NCBI GenBank assembly: GCA_037447655.1
Contig: JBBHKE010000350.1
Location: 46,364 to 110,363, forward strand
From: Zygnema cylindricum
Taxonomy: Eukaryota; Streptophyta; Zygnematophyceae; Zygnematales; Zygnemataceae
Length of the DNA stretch: 64,000 bases
Direction of reading: 5' to 3'
The first letter of the stretch is position 1. Each line of letters opens with the position of its first letter. Positions 38,760 through 50,650 of this stretch are shown here, piece by piece. Below the pieces are notes generated by a model. That model was not told the DNA's origin and ran no database searches. It saw only the letters and a list, made by a program, of their open reading frames with translations. The translations under genes and the position numbers were made by a program.

Positions 38760-41700
38760 TGTCGTGCATGATAGTACAACCGTGAATGGCATGCATCACA
38801 TCCCGCGTGGGTCGCCAAAAATCACCAGCAAATGAATGACCATTACATATGTACAGTATTTTTGACCACAATCGGAGAACAAAGCATATATATTGCAATA
38901 AATAATAAATAAATCTGCCCAAAAAGAAACAAATTATTCTGAACACATGGACTTAGCCAGGAAAGAAAAGACAAAACAAGATCAGGTAAGTAAGGATGGA
39001 ATTCCCTTATTTGCGACAGTAGCCCTAAAGTCATCAATATTCCCTACAAGAGTCCAATCAGCTGGTAAGAACCCTTCCTTAGCAAGATGAAAGAGCCGAG
39101 ATAACCATTATTCCTCTAAGGCCAGGCAAGGTGAGTACGAGCCTGTACGGTCACGTCCAAATAGCAAAAAAAAAAAAAGTCCACAGACACAATCCACAAA
39201 TCACAACAAGTAGAAGATGGTCTGGAGGGAAACCTTGCAGGTTGGCTTGCGCCGGTAGATTATGTAAGGTCTTAGTACAAAAAGAATGAGAAGCTCAGAG
39301 ACAATTACTAGCATGAAACTATGGGTCTGATAAAGGAAAAACCCTAACTCAAAAACTAGCCTGTCACTAAATATTTAGGTGAAAACCCTAAAATCACAAG
39401 GTTCGACAAATCCCGAGAAAAAACCTGCCAGAAAACAACAACCTTCCAATGTTGGATTCTCGTACTTAATTTGCAAATGTTTTTATCTCGCCAAATGGCA
39501 TTTATCCTATGCTTTCACTAATCCGTACGGTTCCACTAATTCCTACATGTCTCTGAGCAGGCTGTCTTCTATGTTAAAACGCTGCCAATTTCAAGAGACG
39601 ACCGCTGCGTGGCCGCCTCAGACTGCCTTACATCTACACCTCGAGGATAAAAACCCTCCCTAAGTTAAGAAAAAATTATGCATGAACCTCCAAGGGTTCA
39701 TGACTTCAGACACCTGTCAGGTTTGTGGCCGTTTGAATTCCTGACGTCTGATGTCGTACCGTGGTCCAGGTCCACGCTGATACCGTGGTCCAGTTCCACG
39801 CTGATTTCACACTGTGTTCCCGTAGTTCCGTACGAGAGTATATTTCGACCTTTGTCCCGTACGAATCTCTAGTTGTACCCTCGGGTATGTACCTGTCACA
39901 TCACCAAAACTTCGATTAGTACATGATTTAATCACAATACGTGCTGACCACTTACGGCATGACAACTGTCGTGCATGACAGTACAACCGTGAATGGCATG
40001 CATCACATCCCGCATGGGTCGCCGAAAAACACCAGCAAATGAATGACCATTACATATGCACAGTATTTGTGACCACAATTGGAGAACAAAGCATATATAC
40101 TGTGTCGTGCATTAGAAGCTAGCAAGCAAACATGCATCACAACCAGCAAAGTCATGCTCACAAACATATACAACAACGGAAATAAATATGAAAAGTCAAT
40201 AAAATATATACACCATGAGAAGGAACAAAGGTGAAAATGACCCAAGAAAGAAGGGAAAGAATACTCCCCTAGAATGAAGTGAACCCAATAATTAATGCTA
40301 AGCCAGGAGGTAGCCACTAGGCTCTCTGGTCTTTATCACATTCTCTACAAGAGTTATCCCGTTACGACAGCAAAGCAAGAAATATTCCAATCGGAACAAG
40401 GGAAAATCCAATTCCGATCAAAAATACACTCCTTCCAAGCCAACCGAAATACAAACAAGACACAAACACACAACCAAACCGTCAAGCTGCCCGAGGAAGG
40501 CACAGCAAGGTACGCATGTGCTCCCCCACGATCTCCAATTCCACACTTCCACCAAAAGACCAAGTTTGGAGGGAAACCTTCCGGACGTGGCCTTAGGCCG
40601 TGTGGATTAAAAACGTGGGCAGAAATAAAAGGGGAAATATTCTTAACCTATCTAGCCTCTACAGCTAGCAAGCAAGGAAAAGAAAGACACGTGGGCAATC
40701 GGTGAGAGAGAGAGCAAGAGAAAAGCTCCGCTGCCAAGAAAAAATTCTTGTCCAAAAGCTAAATTCTCTAAGTCTGAGAATTAGGCTAAGTAAGAGCTAC
40801 GCTAGGCCTAAGCAAAATTAGCCTACGTCTAGTCTACTTTACATGCATGAAACTACTAAAGATGTTGGCCAATAGGCGCCCAACATCGTCTGCCGTACGC
40901 CTGACAAAATCCACTGTCCGAGGGTAAAAACCCTCCCTAACTACATGCGCGCGAACCTACATGGGTTCGCGACTTAAATAAATATATGTATCGAAGCGTC
41001 GCCCGGAAATCGCGGTACGCCTCCAAAAGATACTTCACGTCGATACTCCCAAAATCGCGTGCATACGCACGAAACGAAACATACCCCACGAAACGAACCA
41101 TATCGCACGAAATAAAAGGTCTAGCACGAAATACTTGAAATCGCGTCACGTCGCCCAAACAATGTTTCGGGTCCAACTTCGAAAATCGTGTACCTACGCA
41201 CGAAATGAAACATATCGCACGAAATTAGTACTACTCAATGAAACCTAAAAATATGAATCGGAATTAAATCGCACATGAGAACGAAACTTATATATGCGTG
41301 CGAAAATCGTGCGTGCATGCATCAAACCGCGCGTGCATGCATAAAACCGCACGCGCGTGCCTTAAATTGCGCGTGCATACAAAATACCGCGCGTGCGTGC
41401 AGAATACCGCGCGTGCGTGAGAAATACTGCGCGTGCGTGAGAAATACTGCGCGTGCGTACAGAATACCGCGCGTGCGTGATAAATACTGCGCGTGCATGA
41501 GAAATACTGCGCGTGCGTGCAAAATACCGCGCGTGCGTGAGAAATACTGCGCGTGCATGAGAAATACTGTGCGTGCGTGCAAAATACCGCGCGTGCGTGC
41601 ATGATAACGTGCGAGCGAGCCGCCGACACGATGCGGCATGACAACTGTCGTGCATTAGAAGCTAGCAAGCAAACATGCATCACAACCAGCAAAGTCATGC

Positions 41701-41835
41701 TCACAAACATATACAACAACGGAAATAAATATGAAAAGTCAATAAAATATATGCACCATGAGAAGGAACAAAGGTGAAAATGACCCAAGAAAGAAGGGAA
41801 AGAATACTCCCCTAGAATGAAGTGAACCCAATAAT
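38760..41835 (-). mobile_element. Tandem array of LTR-like blocks (A-B-A-A'-B'-A')
   Basis: Read on the minus strand from the polypurine tract at 41845-41837: block A' (41835-41646, ends CACGACA), B' (41645-40294), A' again (40293-40103), a short A (40102-39967), B (39966-39005) and A (39004-38760, ends CACGACA). B and B' share GTTAGGGAGGGTTTTTA and GTTTCCCTCCA landmarks but are diverged. The A'-B' unit follows the PPT directly and so acts as a 3' LTR. The repeats suggest recombination between LTRs, or insertion of one element into another's LTR. Exact LTR ends are uncertain. Confidence 0.65.
41313..41610. repeat. 20-bp minisatellite in B' (about 15 copies)
   Basis: The unit AATACTGCGCGTGCGTGAGA recurs with an exact 20-bp period. 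The paralogous block at 46220-47431 has about eight copies. The two B blocks differ in length by 140 bp, exactly seven units. Confidence 0.92.
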
Positions 41836-41851
41836 TCCCCCCCCCAGCTCC

Positions 41852-42034
41852 TTAGCCTGTGGAGGAGCTGGTCAACACAGCTGAGGGCCTAGAACAGATA
41901 CGGAGGTAGCAATGGTCAACGAGGTTGAAAGATAATGGAGAAGAGAGACACTCCATGTAGAACCCTTGATCACCACCTGTACATGCATAAACACTCTGCA
42001 AACTCAACATCCCATTAGTATCACTATCCACCAC
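41852..42034 (-). pseudogene. Remnant of integrase C-terminus with degenerate PHD-like end
   Basis: The minus-strand frame ends PSAVLTSSSTG just before the polypurine tract, matching PAVLTSSPAG at the end of the integrase at 47560. GFYMECL matches GFHMECL of that protein's PHD-like module, but the ligand histidine is now Tyr and other cysteines are displaced. It is all that remains of pol beyond protease. Confidence 0.65.
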
Positions 42035-42055
42035 ATTTAGAATGTGTGGAAAGCC

Positions 42056-44563
42056 TTAGGTGTCGACGGTATGGATCCGTTCCGTGAAAAACGAGTCGCC
42101 ATTGTCTTCCCGAAGTTCGTTACTGGAAAATGCAGGGAGAGCGAAAGCCAAATGTGCCATAATGGGCAACGGCTTGCGAGCAGAGACAAGAGGGAGGCAG
42201 ATTTTGCGTCCCGGAAAATTAGAGGGACGGTAAGAGAAGGTCTGATCATGCATATCTACTCCCCCACCGATTCGGAAGATAACATCCTGTCCCACTAAGC
42301 ATTCGTAGTCGTTTGATTTGGTGACCAATGCTCGGACAGAAACCTCTACGGACTCACTCTCAGTTCCGTTGTGAAACCGAAAGACAAGCGGGTCCTTGGT
42401 AATTCCAAGCACCGACTCCGTGGTACCGGCTGAAGTAAGAAGCCGAGTAGACGTGGCTTGGAGCTTGTCTGCTGTCAGACCAAGCTTGAGCGCAAATCCG
42501 GATCCAAGGATCACGGGTTTGGCTCCGGTGTCCATGAGAGGGAGAGAAGGAGAAACACCATTAACAGAGAAGGACATTCGAGAATTGTCCAGGAAACTGA
42601 TGTGAGGATCAAGGTCACGGCGCTCAATTGCGGTAACCGGCTGAATGACTGAAAGACTACGGTTCAGTTGCAACGCCCTCAAAGCGGCAGCTGCAGCGAA
42701 CTCGTCAACAAGGGGAGAGGCTTTGGGAACCTCATAAGGAAAGGGAGAGGCCCTGGGGGCCTCATCAATCATGGCTGAAAGGATGCTTAGTCGTTCCTTG
42801 ACTCGATGTGCATCAAGTATGGTATTATCCTGAATGGTGAGAGCTTCAGCCACAATGGAGGAAGCTGTGTCCGGTAGAGGAGAGAGAGATTCTTTCTCGA
42901 AAGAAAGTGGAATACGGGAATTATGTAATTAACCGTCCCGATTATGATCAGGGGATCCCTTATCGAAAGTAATTGCCCGTTGTTGGACTGTGGAATCCCG
43001 GAGGATTCGACCAACCAACGATGGCGTGTGGACGACTGTCCTTGCCATCCCCGTGAATTGGGGTTTCATTTCGGCCATGAAGGCAGCGAATTGCTCCTTC
43101 ATCATGGCGGCCATCATGACTTGTAACTCGGCCTTTTCCCTCTCTCTGCGAGAGGTCTTAGGCGGAGTCGCCTCTTTCTCTGTCTCGGAAGGAGGAGTGA
43201 CCGGCTTGGCAGAACGGGCAGGAATTCCACCGTTCTGAATCTGATTCTGATACGAAAAATTAGGGTCCCTAACATGGCAACGGTGGACGTAATGTCCTAT
43301 CTGGTTGCAATGGGTGCATGTGGCCGACTTATCAGGGCACATGCGGGCATCATGCCCTGTGTTTCCACATCGAAAACACAATCGGTCCTTGGAATTAAAT
43401 GGTGGATTTCCCATGGCCGGCGTCTTTGGAGGCCTATTATTGGGCCATGGGCTACTAAGTGGAGAAAGTGGGGAAGCGACTTCCGAACGATCATGAGCTT
43501 CCCACCAACATGATTGCATCTCATATTCTACCGCATATTGAGCGGCTTGATCAAATGTAAATTTCAGACCGTAAGTCTGAGTGAGATGACTTTGTATAAA
43601 ACGTTTCGATTGATCTGGAAATTGTCCAACAAATTTTTGAACAGCTTCCGCATCGGACATTAAGTCCGGTAAAGCTTCTCGCAGAGTCTCCATGCGAGCA
43701 CGTAAAGCAGGCGCGGTTTCACCTGGTTTACGCGTGAAATTCATCAATTCTTTCACCTGATCGGGGTTTTGCATCCGATACTCGGCTTCTAAGAAATCGA
43801 ACATAACAGATAGTGGATCCCGCAACGGAATAATCATTTTTGGTCGTGCTGGGACAGCAGCACGAGCGGCCACAGCATATTGGCAAGGAATTTCTGGGAC
43901 TGCGGGAATTAGGACAACACCTTGGGCATCTAAGACCTCGGGAAAAGCGGCCTGGAATGGAATATCCACTTGACCTATGTCCTCGGGTGTACCAGCAAAA
44001 GGAGGGAAAAATTCCGTCATCGCGAGTATAGCATCATACTTGCGGGAATATAATGTAAGGGCCGAACCTCTGAGGTACCGGCCAAGAAGAGAAAATGCCA
44101 CACGAAGATCAAATCGATCTTGATAGCGAAATGCCAAATCACGCATTTCGGTATTATAGAGCATACGGAAATGGGATAAAGACATGGTATCCTTCATCCC
44201 TGAAAAGCAAAATTGCATTTTCCCCATGCCCCCCTCTGAAGAACAAGCCATGTTGTCAAAAGAAAAATGCACTAGTGGTTCCAAATTTGGACCAACCGAA
44301 AACGGATATGTGAGAGGATGGGAAAAGATTTCCTCTGAAAAGTCTCATTCGATTCTATCTAGGGATGACCTAGAGGAAACTGAGGATAATGATGAGACTG
44401 TGGTCAATACTGACCGAACTGACGGAGTTCTAGGGGCCGCAACCGAAACTAGTGCGTCCATAGACTCAGAGAAACTAGAAAGATCTAACTGCGGTGGACG
44501 GAAAAATGTCCCGTCGCGGGTAGATCCGGATTGATAATGTAAGTTATCCCAATCCGTGGGCAT
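42056..44563 (-). pseudogene. Ty3/gypsy-like gag-protease, RT deleted
   Basis: One minus-strand frame runs from ATG at 44563 to a stop at 42056-42058, broken only by TGA at 44345-44347 and TAA at 42929-42931. Gag (about 540 residues) has a capsid-like domain around LSVMFDFLEAEYRMQNPDQV, then two CCHC knuckles, CFRCGNTGHDARMC and CTHCNQIGHYVHRC. The protease follows with the aspartic active site LPLMDTGAKPVIL. Past the protease the sequence jumps to the integrase tail at 42034, so RT, RNase H and most of the integrase are deleted. Gag and protease in one frame split by a stop could reflect programmed readthrough or a mutation. The element would depend on another element's polymerase. Confidence 0.85.
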
Positions 44564-44564
44564 A

Positions 44565-46219
44565 AACGAAGAGAAAACCTTCGATTATGACTAAAATATC
44601 AAAACGAACTAACCGAGGTGCGTCAAGTGACAGGCCAATCCAGACAAAATAATTGAACACACGAAGTCTCTAGCAAGACCCGGTGGTCAGATCTAGCAAA
44701 CAGCCGGAATACCAAAACCTCTACCCTGCAAACAATGGGGCAAGGCCGAAGGGCCAGATCTATAAAAACAAACAGAGAAACTATCCAGGCACCTTTCGGT
44801 GCAGATCTACAGCGGCACAGACAGAAAATTGTCTAAACAGTGCCACCAACGACAAGATCTATGAAAGAAAATCCAATCCAGATAGTCACAGGGAAACTCA
44901 AGGCCACTCACGGCCAGATAGCATGCAAGGAAAACAAGGAAAATGCAAATGCTCAAAAAGAAAGGTTCGTAATAGGACCAATCCACACCGAACCCCTACA
45001 CGAGTGTCCAAATTACAAAGAAACGCTCCTGCACCCGCAAGGCATCGTGATACTTACAAACACCTTTAATACTCTGGTGAGTACTAAAAGTGAACCGGAC
45101 ATGGTCGAGGCAAGTTGGATTTTGCAGAGCTCCTTGAAATCGAACCCGCTCCGATTCTGAATAATCGTGTCAAAAACCACCGCTAAACACCAAAGCAATT
45201 AGTATCCTGCTAGGGTATGCGTATCAGCGCTATGCCACGCTATACCCAACTATAAAGCAATGATAATTTTAGGTTATAATTCGTGCAATTCTAATATATA
45301 TGAATATATATTTTTATTTTGCTAAGTGTTCTGAATGATTAAGGTTGGCAAGAGGAAAATAAAGAAAATATCAAATCCAACACAACCCAAACATCAACAA
45401 GATAGCAAATTAAGTTGCACCAAAGGAAAGAAAGATAAGAAATATTGAGAAAAGTTCAAAATAAAACACAAAATACGGTAAGATTGGGCAAAAAGGTTTC
45501 CCAAACCCTAATTCCACGCTGAAAAAATCAAAAATCTGCGACCAATGAATGGTAATATGCTGACCTAGGGTTAAGAATTTCAAAAAATAAACCCTAAATA
45601 CGCCCAAACCCTAAATCTGCGGCCGAAACCTTAAATCTGCGGCCAAACCCTAATTCCGCAGATTAACCCTAAAAATCTGACACAAAATCAGACCTAAATC
45701 TGCAGACCAGAAATAGAGTGGAAGCAAGATAGAAAACAAGAATTGAAAGCAAGAAAGAAGAAACCAAAAAACCAAAACAAAATGTTTTTATTTTTTTATA
45801 AAATAAAATTTATAAATTAAGTTATTTTTAAAATATATTTTCCCGATGCAAAACTGAAATCGAAAGCAAAAATAGAGAGAAAGTAGAATGAAACTTGTAG
45901 TAAAACAAAGCTAGATCAAAAGGAATAAAAAACCAACTCAAATAAAAGGTGGAAGAAAATCTAGAAATGAAAAAAATAGATTTTATATTGAAAATAATGT
46001 AATTTTTATATATATATATTTTTTTTCCTTCAGCTTTAGTTTATCACACAAAACTGAGAAGTAAAACTGAAAATGAAAGGTAAATAAGCAGGAAAATGGG
46101 AAGAAAAAAAAAGAAGAATAAAAACTGAATTTGAAAAGTAATATTTTTTTTATGAATTATTTTTATAAAAATAAACTTTTAGAAAATGTGATTTTTAAAA
46201 AGTGGAGCTTTTGGACAAG
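44565..46219. other. Element leader and AT-rich DNA; no supportable gene
   Basis: 44565-45240 lies upstream of gag and probably belongs to the element's leader; no PBS could be placed. From 45240 the DNA is AT-rich. At 45585-45700 an AAACCCTAAATCTGCGGCC-type word is repeated three times, including telomere-like CCCTAAA, too short to be telomeric. Confidence 0.5.
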
Positions 46220-47541
46220 AATGCTAAGCCAGGAGGTAGCCACTAGGCTCTCTGGTCTTTATCACATTCTCTACAAGAGTTATCTCGTTACGACAGCAAA
46301 GCAAGAAATATTCCAATCGGAACAAGGGAAAATCCAATTCCGATCAAAAATACACTCCTTCCAAGCCAACCGAAATACAAACAAGACACAAACACACAAC
46401 CAAACCGTCAAGCTGCCCGAGGAAGGCACAGCAAGGTACGGATGTGCTCCCCCACGATCTCCAATTCCACACTTCCACCAAAAGACCAAGTTTGGAGGGA
46501 AACCTTCCGGACGTGGCCTTAGGCCGTGTGGATTAAAAACGTGGGCAGAAATAAAAGGGGAAATATTCTTAACCTATCTAGCCTCTACAGCTAGCAAGCA
46601 AGGAAAAGAAAGACACGTGGGCAATCGGTGAGAGAGAGAGCAAGAGAAAAGCTCCGCTGCCAAGAAAAAATTCTTGTCCAAAAGCTAAATTCTCTAAGTC
46701 TGAGAATTAGGCTAAGTAAGAGCTACGCTAGGCCTAAGCAAAATTAGCCTACGTCTAGTCTACTTTACATGCATGAAACTACTAAAGATGTTGGCCAATA
46801 GGCGCCCAACATCGTCTGCCGTACGCCTGACAAAATCCACTGTCCGAGGGTAAAAACCCTCCCTAACTACATGCGCGCGAACCTACATGGGTTCGCGACT
46901 TAAATAAATATATGTATCGAAGCGTCGCCCGGAAATCGCGATACGCCTCCAAAAGATACTTCACGTCGATACTCCCAAAATCGCGTGCATACGCACGAAA
47001 CGAAACATACCGCACGAAACGAACCATATCGCACGAAATAAAAGGTCTAGCACGAAATACTTGAAATCGCGTCACGTCGCCCAAACGATGTTTCGGGTCC
47101 AACTTGGAAAACCGTGTACCTAGGCACGAAATGAAACATATCGCACGAAATTAGTACTACTCAATGAAACCTAAAAATATGAATCGGAATTAAATCGCAC
47201 ATGAGAACGAAACTTATATATGCGTGCGAAAATCGTGCGTGCATGCATCAAACCGCGCGTGCATGCATAAAATCGCGCGCGCGTGCCTTAAACTGCGCGT
47301 GCATACAAAATACCGCGCGTGCGTGAAGAATACCGCGCGTGCGTGAGAAATACTGCGCGTGCATGAGAAATACTGCGCGTGCGTGCATGATAACGTGCGA
47401 GAGAGCCGCCGACACGATGCGGCATGACAACTGCAAGAAATAATAAATAAATCTGCCCGAAAAGAAACAAATTATTCATAACACATGGACTTAGCCAGGA
47501 AAGAAAAGTCAAAACAAGATCAGGTAAGTAAGGATAGAATT
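46220..47541 (-). mobile_element. 3' LTR-like block (B'' plus truncated A) of the PHD-integrase element
   Basis: 46220-47431 is a near-identical direct repeat of 40294-41645, apart from seven fewer 20-bp units. 47432-47541 matches the 5' half of block A (38877-39004) but lacks the CACGACA end. It follows directly on the polypurine tract (G run, complement of 47542-47552) and the integrase stop codon. Confidence 0.7.
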
Positions 47542-47559
47542 CCCCCCCCCCCAAGCTCT

Positions 47560-49585
47560 TTAGCCTGCAGGGGAGCTGGTAAGGACAGCCGGTAGGTCGT
47601 GATACCCGTGGCAAAACCATTGTCCAGCCGGGATAGTGTGCACAGATGGAACCAAACACTCCATATGGAAACCCAGATTGCAATAGTCACAAAGGAGCAT
47701 TGTTGTTTTCCCATCAGATCGCCAGCATAACGGGCACTCAGTGGCCTCGGTAATCGGCATCCGCCAGGGGGCACAATTCTTTGAATGCTCCCGCAAAGTT
47801 TGCGTGTTGGCCCCTTGTAGGCTTAATAATCCATTCGGGTCAATTTTTGTTATCCTCAAGATATGAGCTAAAACATCCGTGTTGAGTGTATCAAAAGTTT
47901 GCCGTCGCAAATAAACGTAATCCCCCACCCGGGAGGGTTTTTGTTGTGGCCGGTAATTGCCACTGTGAGTTGTTGCGAACCGTAAGGAGTCGCGATATTG
48001 GGCAATATGCAAGTTTTCAAAAGCCATGGGCATTTCTCTAGCGAAAAGCAATTCTCGGTTAGTAAGTTCTTCAAAAAACAGAGAATCCGACATAAGAGGT
48101 AGAGGTAAGATCGCGGCTTTCTGTACATTCCTACCTAGTAGTGGTTTTCGACCAAACAACAGTGAATAGGGGCTGAAATTTGCAAGACTGGCCTGTACAG
48201 ACATGCGATAACCCATGACAATATATCCCAATGATTCATCCCACACCGTAATTTGTTTTTCTAAGCAATGTTTACGCAAAGCACGCTTAAAGGTTTGTAC
48301 AGCTCTCTCTGCCAAACCGTCTACTTGAGGATGATCTTGGCTCGTCCGCCGCTGATCGATTAACGCCTCGTCCAGCATCTTTTGAAATTCGCCACGGAAC
48401 TCAGTTCCTTGGTCGGTAGTACTTCTGCATGGGCTCCATAACGGAGGAGCACGTGCTCTTTGAAATCTGTGGTGGTAAGTTTAGCAGTTTTCTGCGAGAG
48501 TGCTACAACTTCCACCCATTTACTGAAATTCTTGATCATTATCATGATGTATTGTTTGCCCCTCCGGGAAAGGGACCTGCAAGATCACACGACCACCTGT
48601 AAAAGAGACCCTGAATAGGCAAGGGCTGAAGGGAGGTCTGTCGGTTAGAAAATAAAGTTCGTAGCCGGTCACATGTGCTACATTCCTGCAACACAGCCGC
48701 CACATCAGCCTGCATGCCGAACCACCAATATCGTGCCTGTACCAAACTCAAAGTCCGTTTGGTGCCGTAGTGTCCAAGGTTAGTTTGAATTTTGTTGATT
48801 AGTGATAGTCGTTCCGTCGGCCGTGGGACATGCCGGTGACTTCCATATGAGAGAAGACAAATAAGTGAGCCCCCCATCCATATATAACTTTGGGCTCTTT
48901 AACGAACACGCTCCTCTTCCATTGGTGGGGTGCCCGCCCGAAAAGACTGAGTAGATAGAAAAAGAATTAAAGCACTGTCTCGCCATGGACCGTGTTCCGT
49001 TTTATGGTTTGTCGGTGCGGCAAAACTGAAAATCAAATGTGCTCCGGCTGATAAGATGGCAATTGATACGTCATCAAAATCTTGTCGTACACTGTTATCA
49101 TTAGAGTGGGGCAAAGGGTTCCTTGAGAGGCCGTCAGCATTCAAACTGAGGAGCTCTGGTCGATGGATTATTTCCATGTCATAATCTGTAAAATAAGAGC
49201 CTAACGGGCTAATTTGCCGGATAACTTGTCATTGGTTATGAGCTAATGCAATGGTTGATGGTCAAGAAGAAGGGTAAACGACTTTCCATAGAGATATTGT
49301 CGGAAATGCACAATACCTCAAACTGCGGCAAGGCATTCTCCCTCATAACTACTGTAATTTGATTCCGCTTGATTGTTGCTTCTACTGGCGTAAGCCACCA
49401 TATACTCCTCACCTGTGAGTTCGCGTTGAGTTAGGATAGCGGCAATACCGGGCTTACCAAAGTCAGTCTGTAGACAAAACGGTAATTTATGATTTGGGGG
49501 ACGGAAGATGGGAGCGGTAGACTGTGCGTCCTTTAACCCCTAAAATGCCTCGATCTGAGAGGGTCCCTACGTGAACGGGACTGAT
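47560..49585 (-). pseudogene. Ty3/gypsy-like RNase H-integrase with C-terminal PHD-finger-like module
   Basis: Minus-strand pieces in order. RNase H with several stops (49585-49180; LQTDFGKPGIAAILTQREL) ends RPELLSLNADGLSRNP. Then comes the integrase zinc module (LGHYGTKRTLSLVQARYWWF ... CSTCDR) near 48800-48660 and the catalytic core with CDLAGPFP. A one-base deletion near 48415 shifts the frame within the second-Asp motif (TDQGTEF), and the Glu lies in DHPQVDGLAERA. A GDYVYLRR segment follows, then 47736-47602 encodes CPLC-x11-CDYC-x4-H-x2-C-x14-C-x2-Y, a C4HC3 PHD-like pattern with the eighth ligand Tyr instead of Cys. The stop lies 8 bp before the PPT. RT, protease and gag are cut off at 49585. 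Confidence 0.85.
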
Positions 49586-49589
49586 TTCA

Positions 49590-49831
49590 TTCCATCCTTA
49601 CTTACCTGATCTTGCTTTGTCTTTTTGTTTCCTTGTTATGTCCATGTGTTTGGAATAATTTGTTTTTCCGGGCGAATTCAATTATTGTTTCTTGCGTTTT
49701 AAATGATTTGTACTCCGTTTGTGGTCACAAATACTGTACATATGTAATGGTCATTCATTTTCTGGTGTTTATCGCCGACTAACACTGGATGTGATGCATG
49801 TTATTCACGGTTGTACTGCCATGCACGACAC
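49590..49831 (+). mobile_element. LTR block A in opposite orientation
   Basis: The plus strand reads TTCCATCCTTACTTACCTGA ... CATGCACGACA, matching block A (39004-38760) read on the minus strand. It truncates the RNase H region of the neighbouring element and so represents an inverted insertion or rearrangement. Confidence 0.7.
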
Positions 49832-49849
49832 CATGGTTGCCGCATCATT

Positions 49850-50650
49850 TAGAAGGAGGTAGAGTGAAATAGAAGGTATTTTACTATTTGTAGCAAAATA
49901 CTACCTTTGGTCGGATTTGAACCGGGGTCTACAGTTTACAATGTAGACCTAAGCCTTATCTATTAAGGCACTAGCGAAACGATATACGTCTTATGTTTCA
50001 CGCATATTTATCTATTTGTTAAACAGACTAATTTGCAGCAGACTAACGAAAACACGCATTAATCAATTCATGCATGGAAACGAATCGAAGCCGCATAAAT
50101 ACAAATGATTGGACGGCCACAATTGCAGCCGCCACCCGCAATAAACTTTCGGCGGCCTTTGGGGATAGCGTCACGTGACCCCACGTGGCACCATACTATA
50201 GGATACCGGAGAAGATGGGAGGATGAACCATGGCTCCCGTTTTGACAAGCGTCGCTTTGAAAGCCATGTTGTACAATGGTCGTACAATAAGTACATCGCC
50301 TAGTGTACCTTCTAGCACTATATAGTGTTTCTATTGGATTAGGGTTTAGTAGTAGGCAATCGTAAGTAGGCAGACCAGGACTTAGTGAAATTTAGCTACC
50401 TCTCTCTAAGAGAGCTTGTAACTATAAAGGTCATCTTTGACCTGCCATAACTTACAGCTCAGGGGAGCAAATTCAATGATTTTTTTTGCGTTTGACTGGG
50501 GGGAGTTTTCTCCTCAGAGGGATGAGAGTGGTCAAAATATTTGTGTGCCTAGGCGGCGCTTATTTAGCGGGAAAGTAGAAGGGGAAAATATTATCTTAGA
50601 GGCTTTACATAGGCTGCTCATTCTTTGAATCAATGGAGACCACAGAATTG
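49850..50650 (+). repeat. Repeat R copy 1: tRNA-like module, hairpin and TATA box
   Basis: Diverged from but collinear with 62940-64000. On the minus strand 49975-49903 looks like a tRNA (D-arm-like CCTTAATAGATAAGG, anticodon-like stem around TTGTAAA, B box GGTTCAAATCC). Then come a GC-rich block (CGGCCAC ... CACGTGG), the hairpin CTCTC-TAA-GAGAG (50402-50414), TATAAAG at 50424, and CTGCCATAACT. The order resembles an LTR or retroposon promoter. I cannot name the family. Confidence 0.5.

Noticed and set aside
41275-41788. Repetitive Cys/Ala/Arg-rich frames on both strands, considered as a repeat protein
   Set aside because: They are translations of the 20-bp minisatellite inside an LTR-like block; a 20-bp period shifts the frame.
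45585-45700. Interstitial telomere (CCCTAAA repeats)
   Set aside because: Only a few copies, interspersed with CTGCGGCC words and not in uninterrupted tandem.
49903-49975. Functional tRNA-Thr(TGT) gene on the minus strand
   Set aside because: D-arm-, anticodon- and B-box-like parts are present, but the acceptor arms do not pair and the anticodon loop is too long; kept only as a tRNA-like module.
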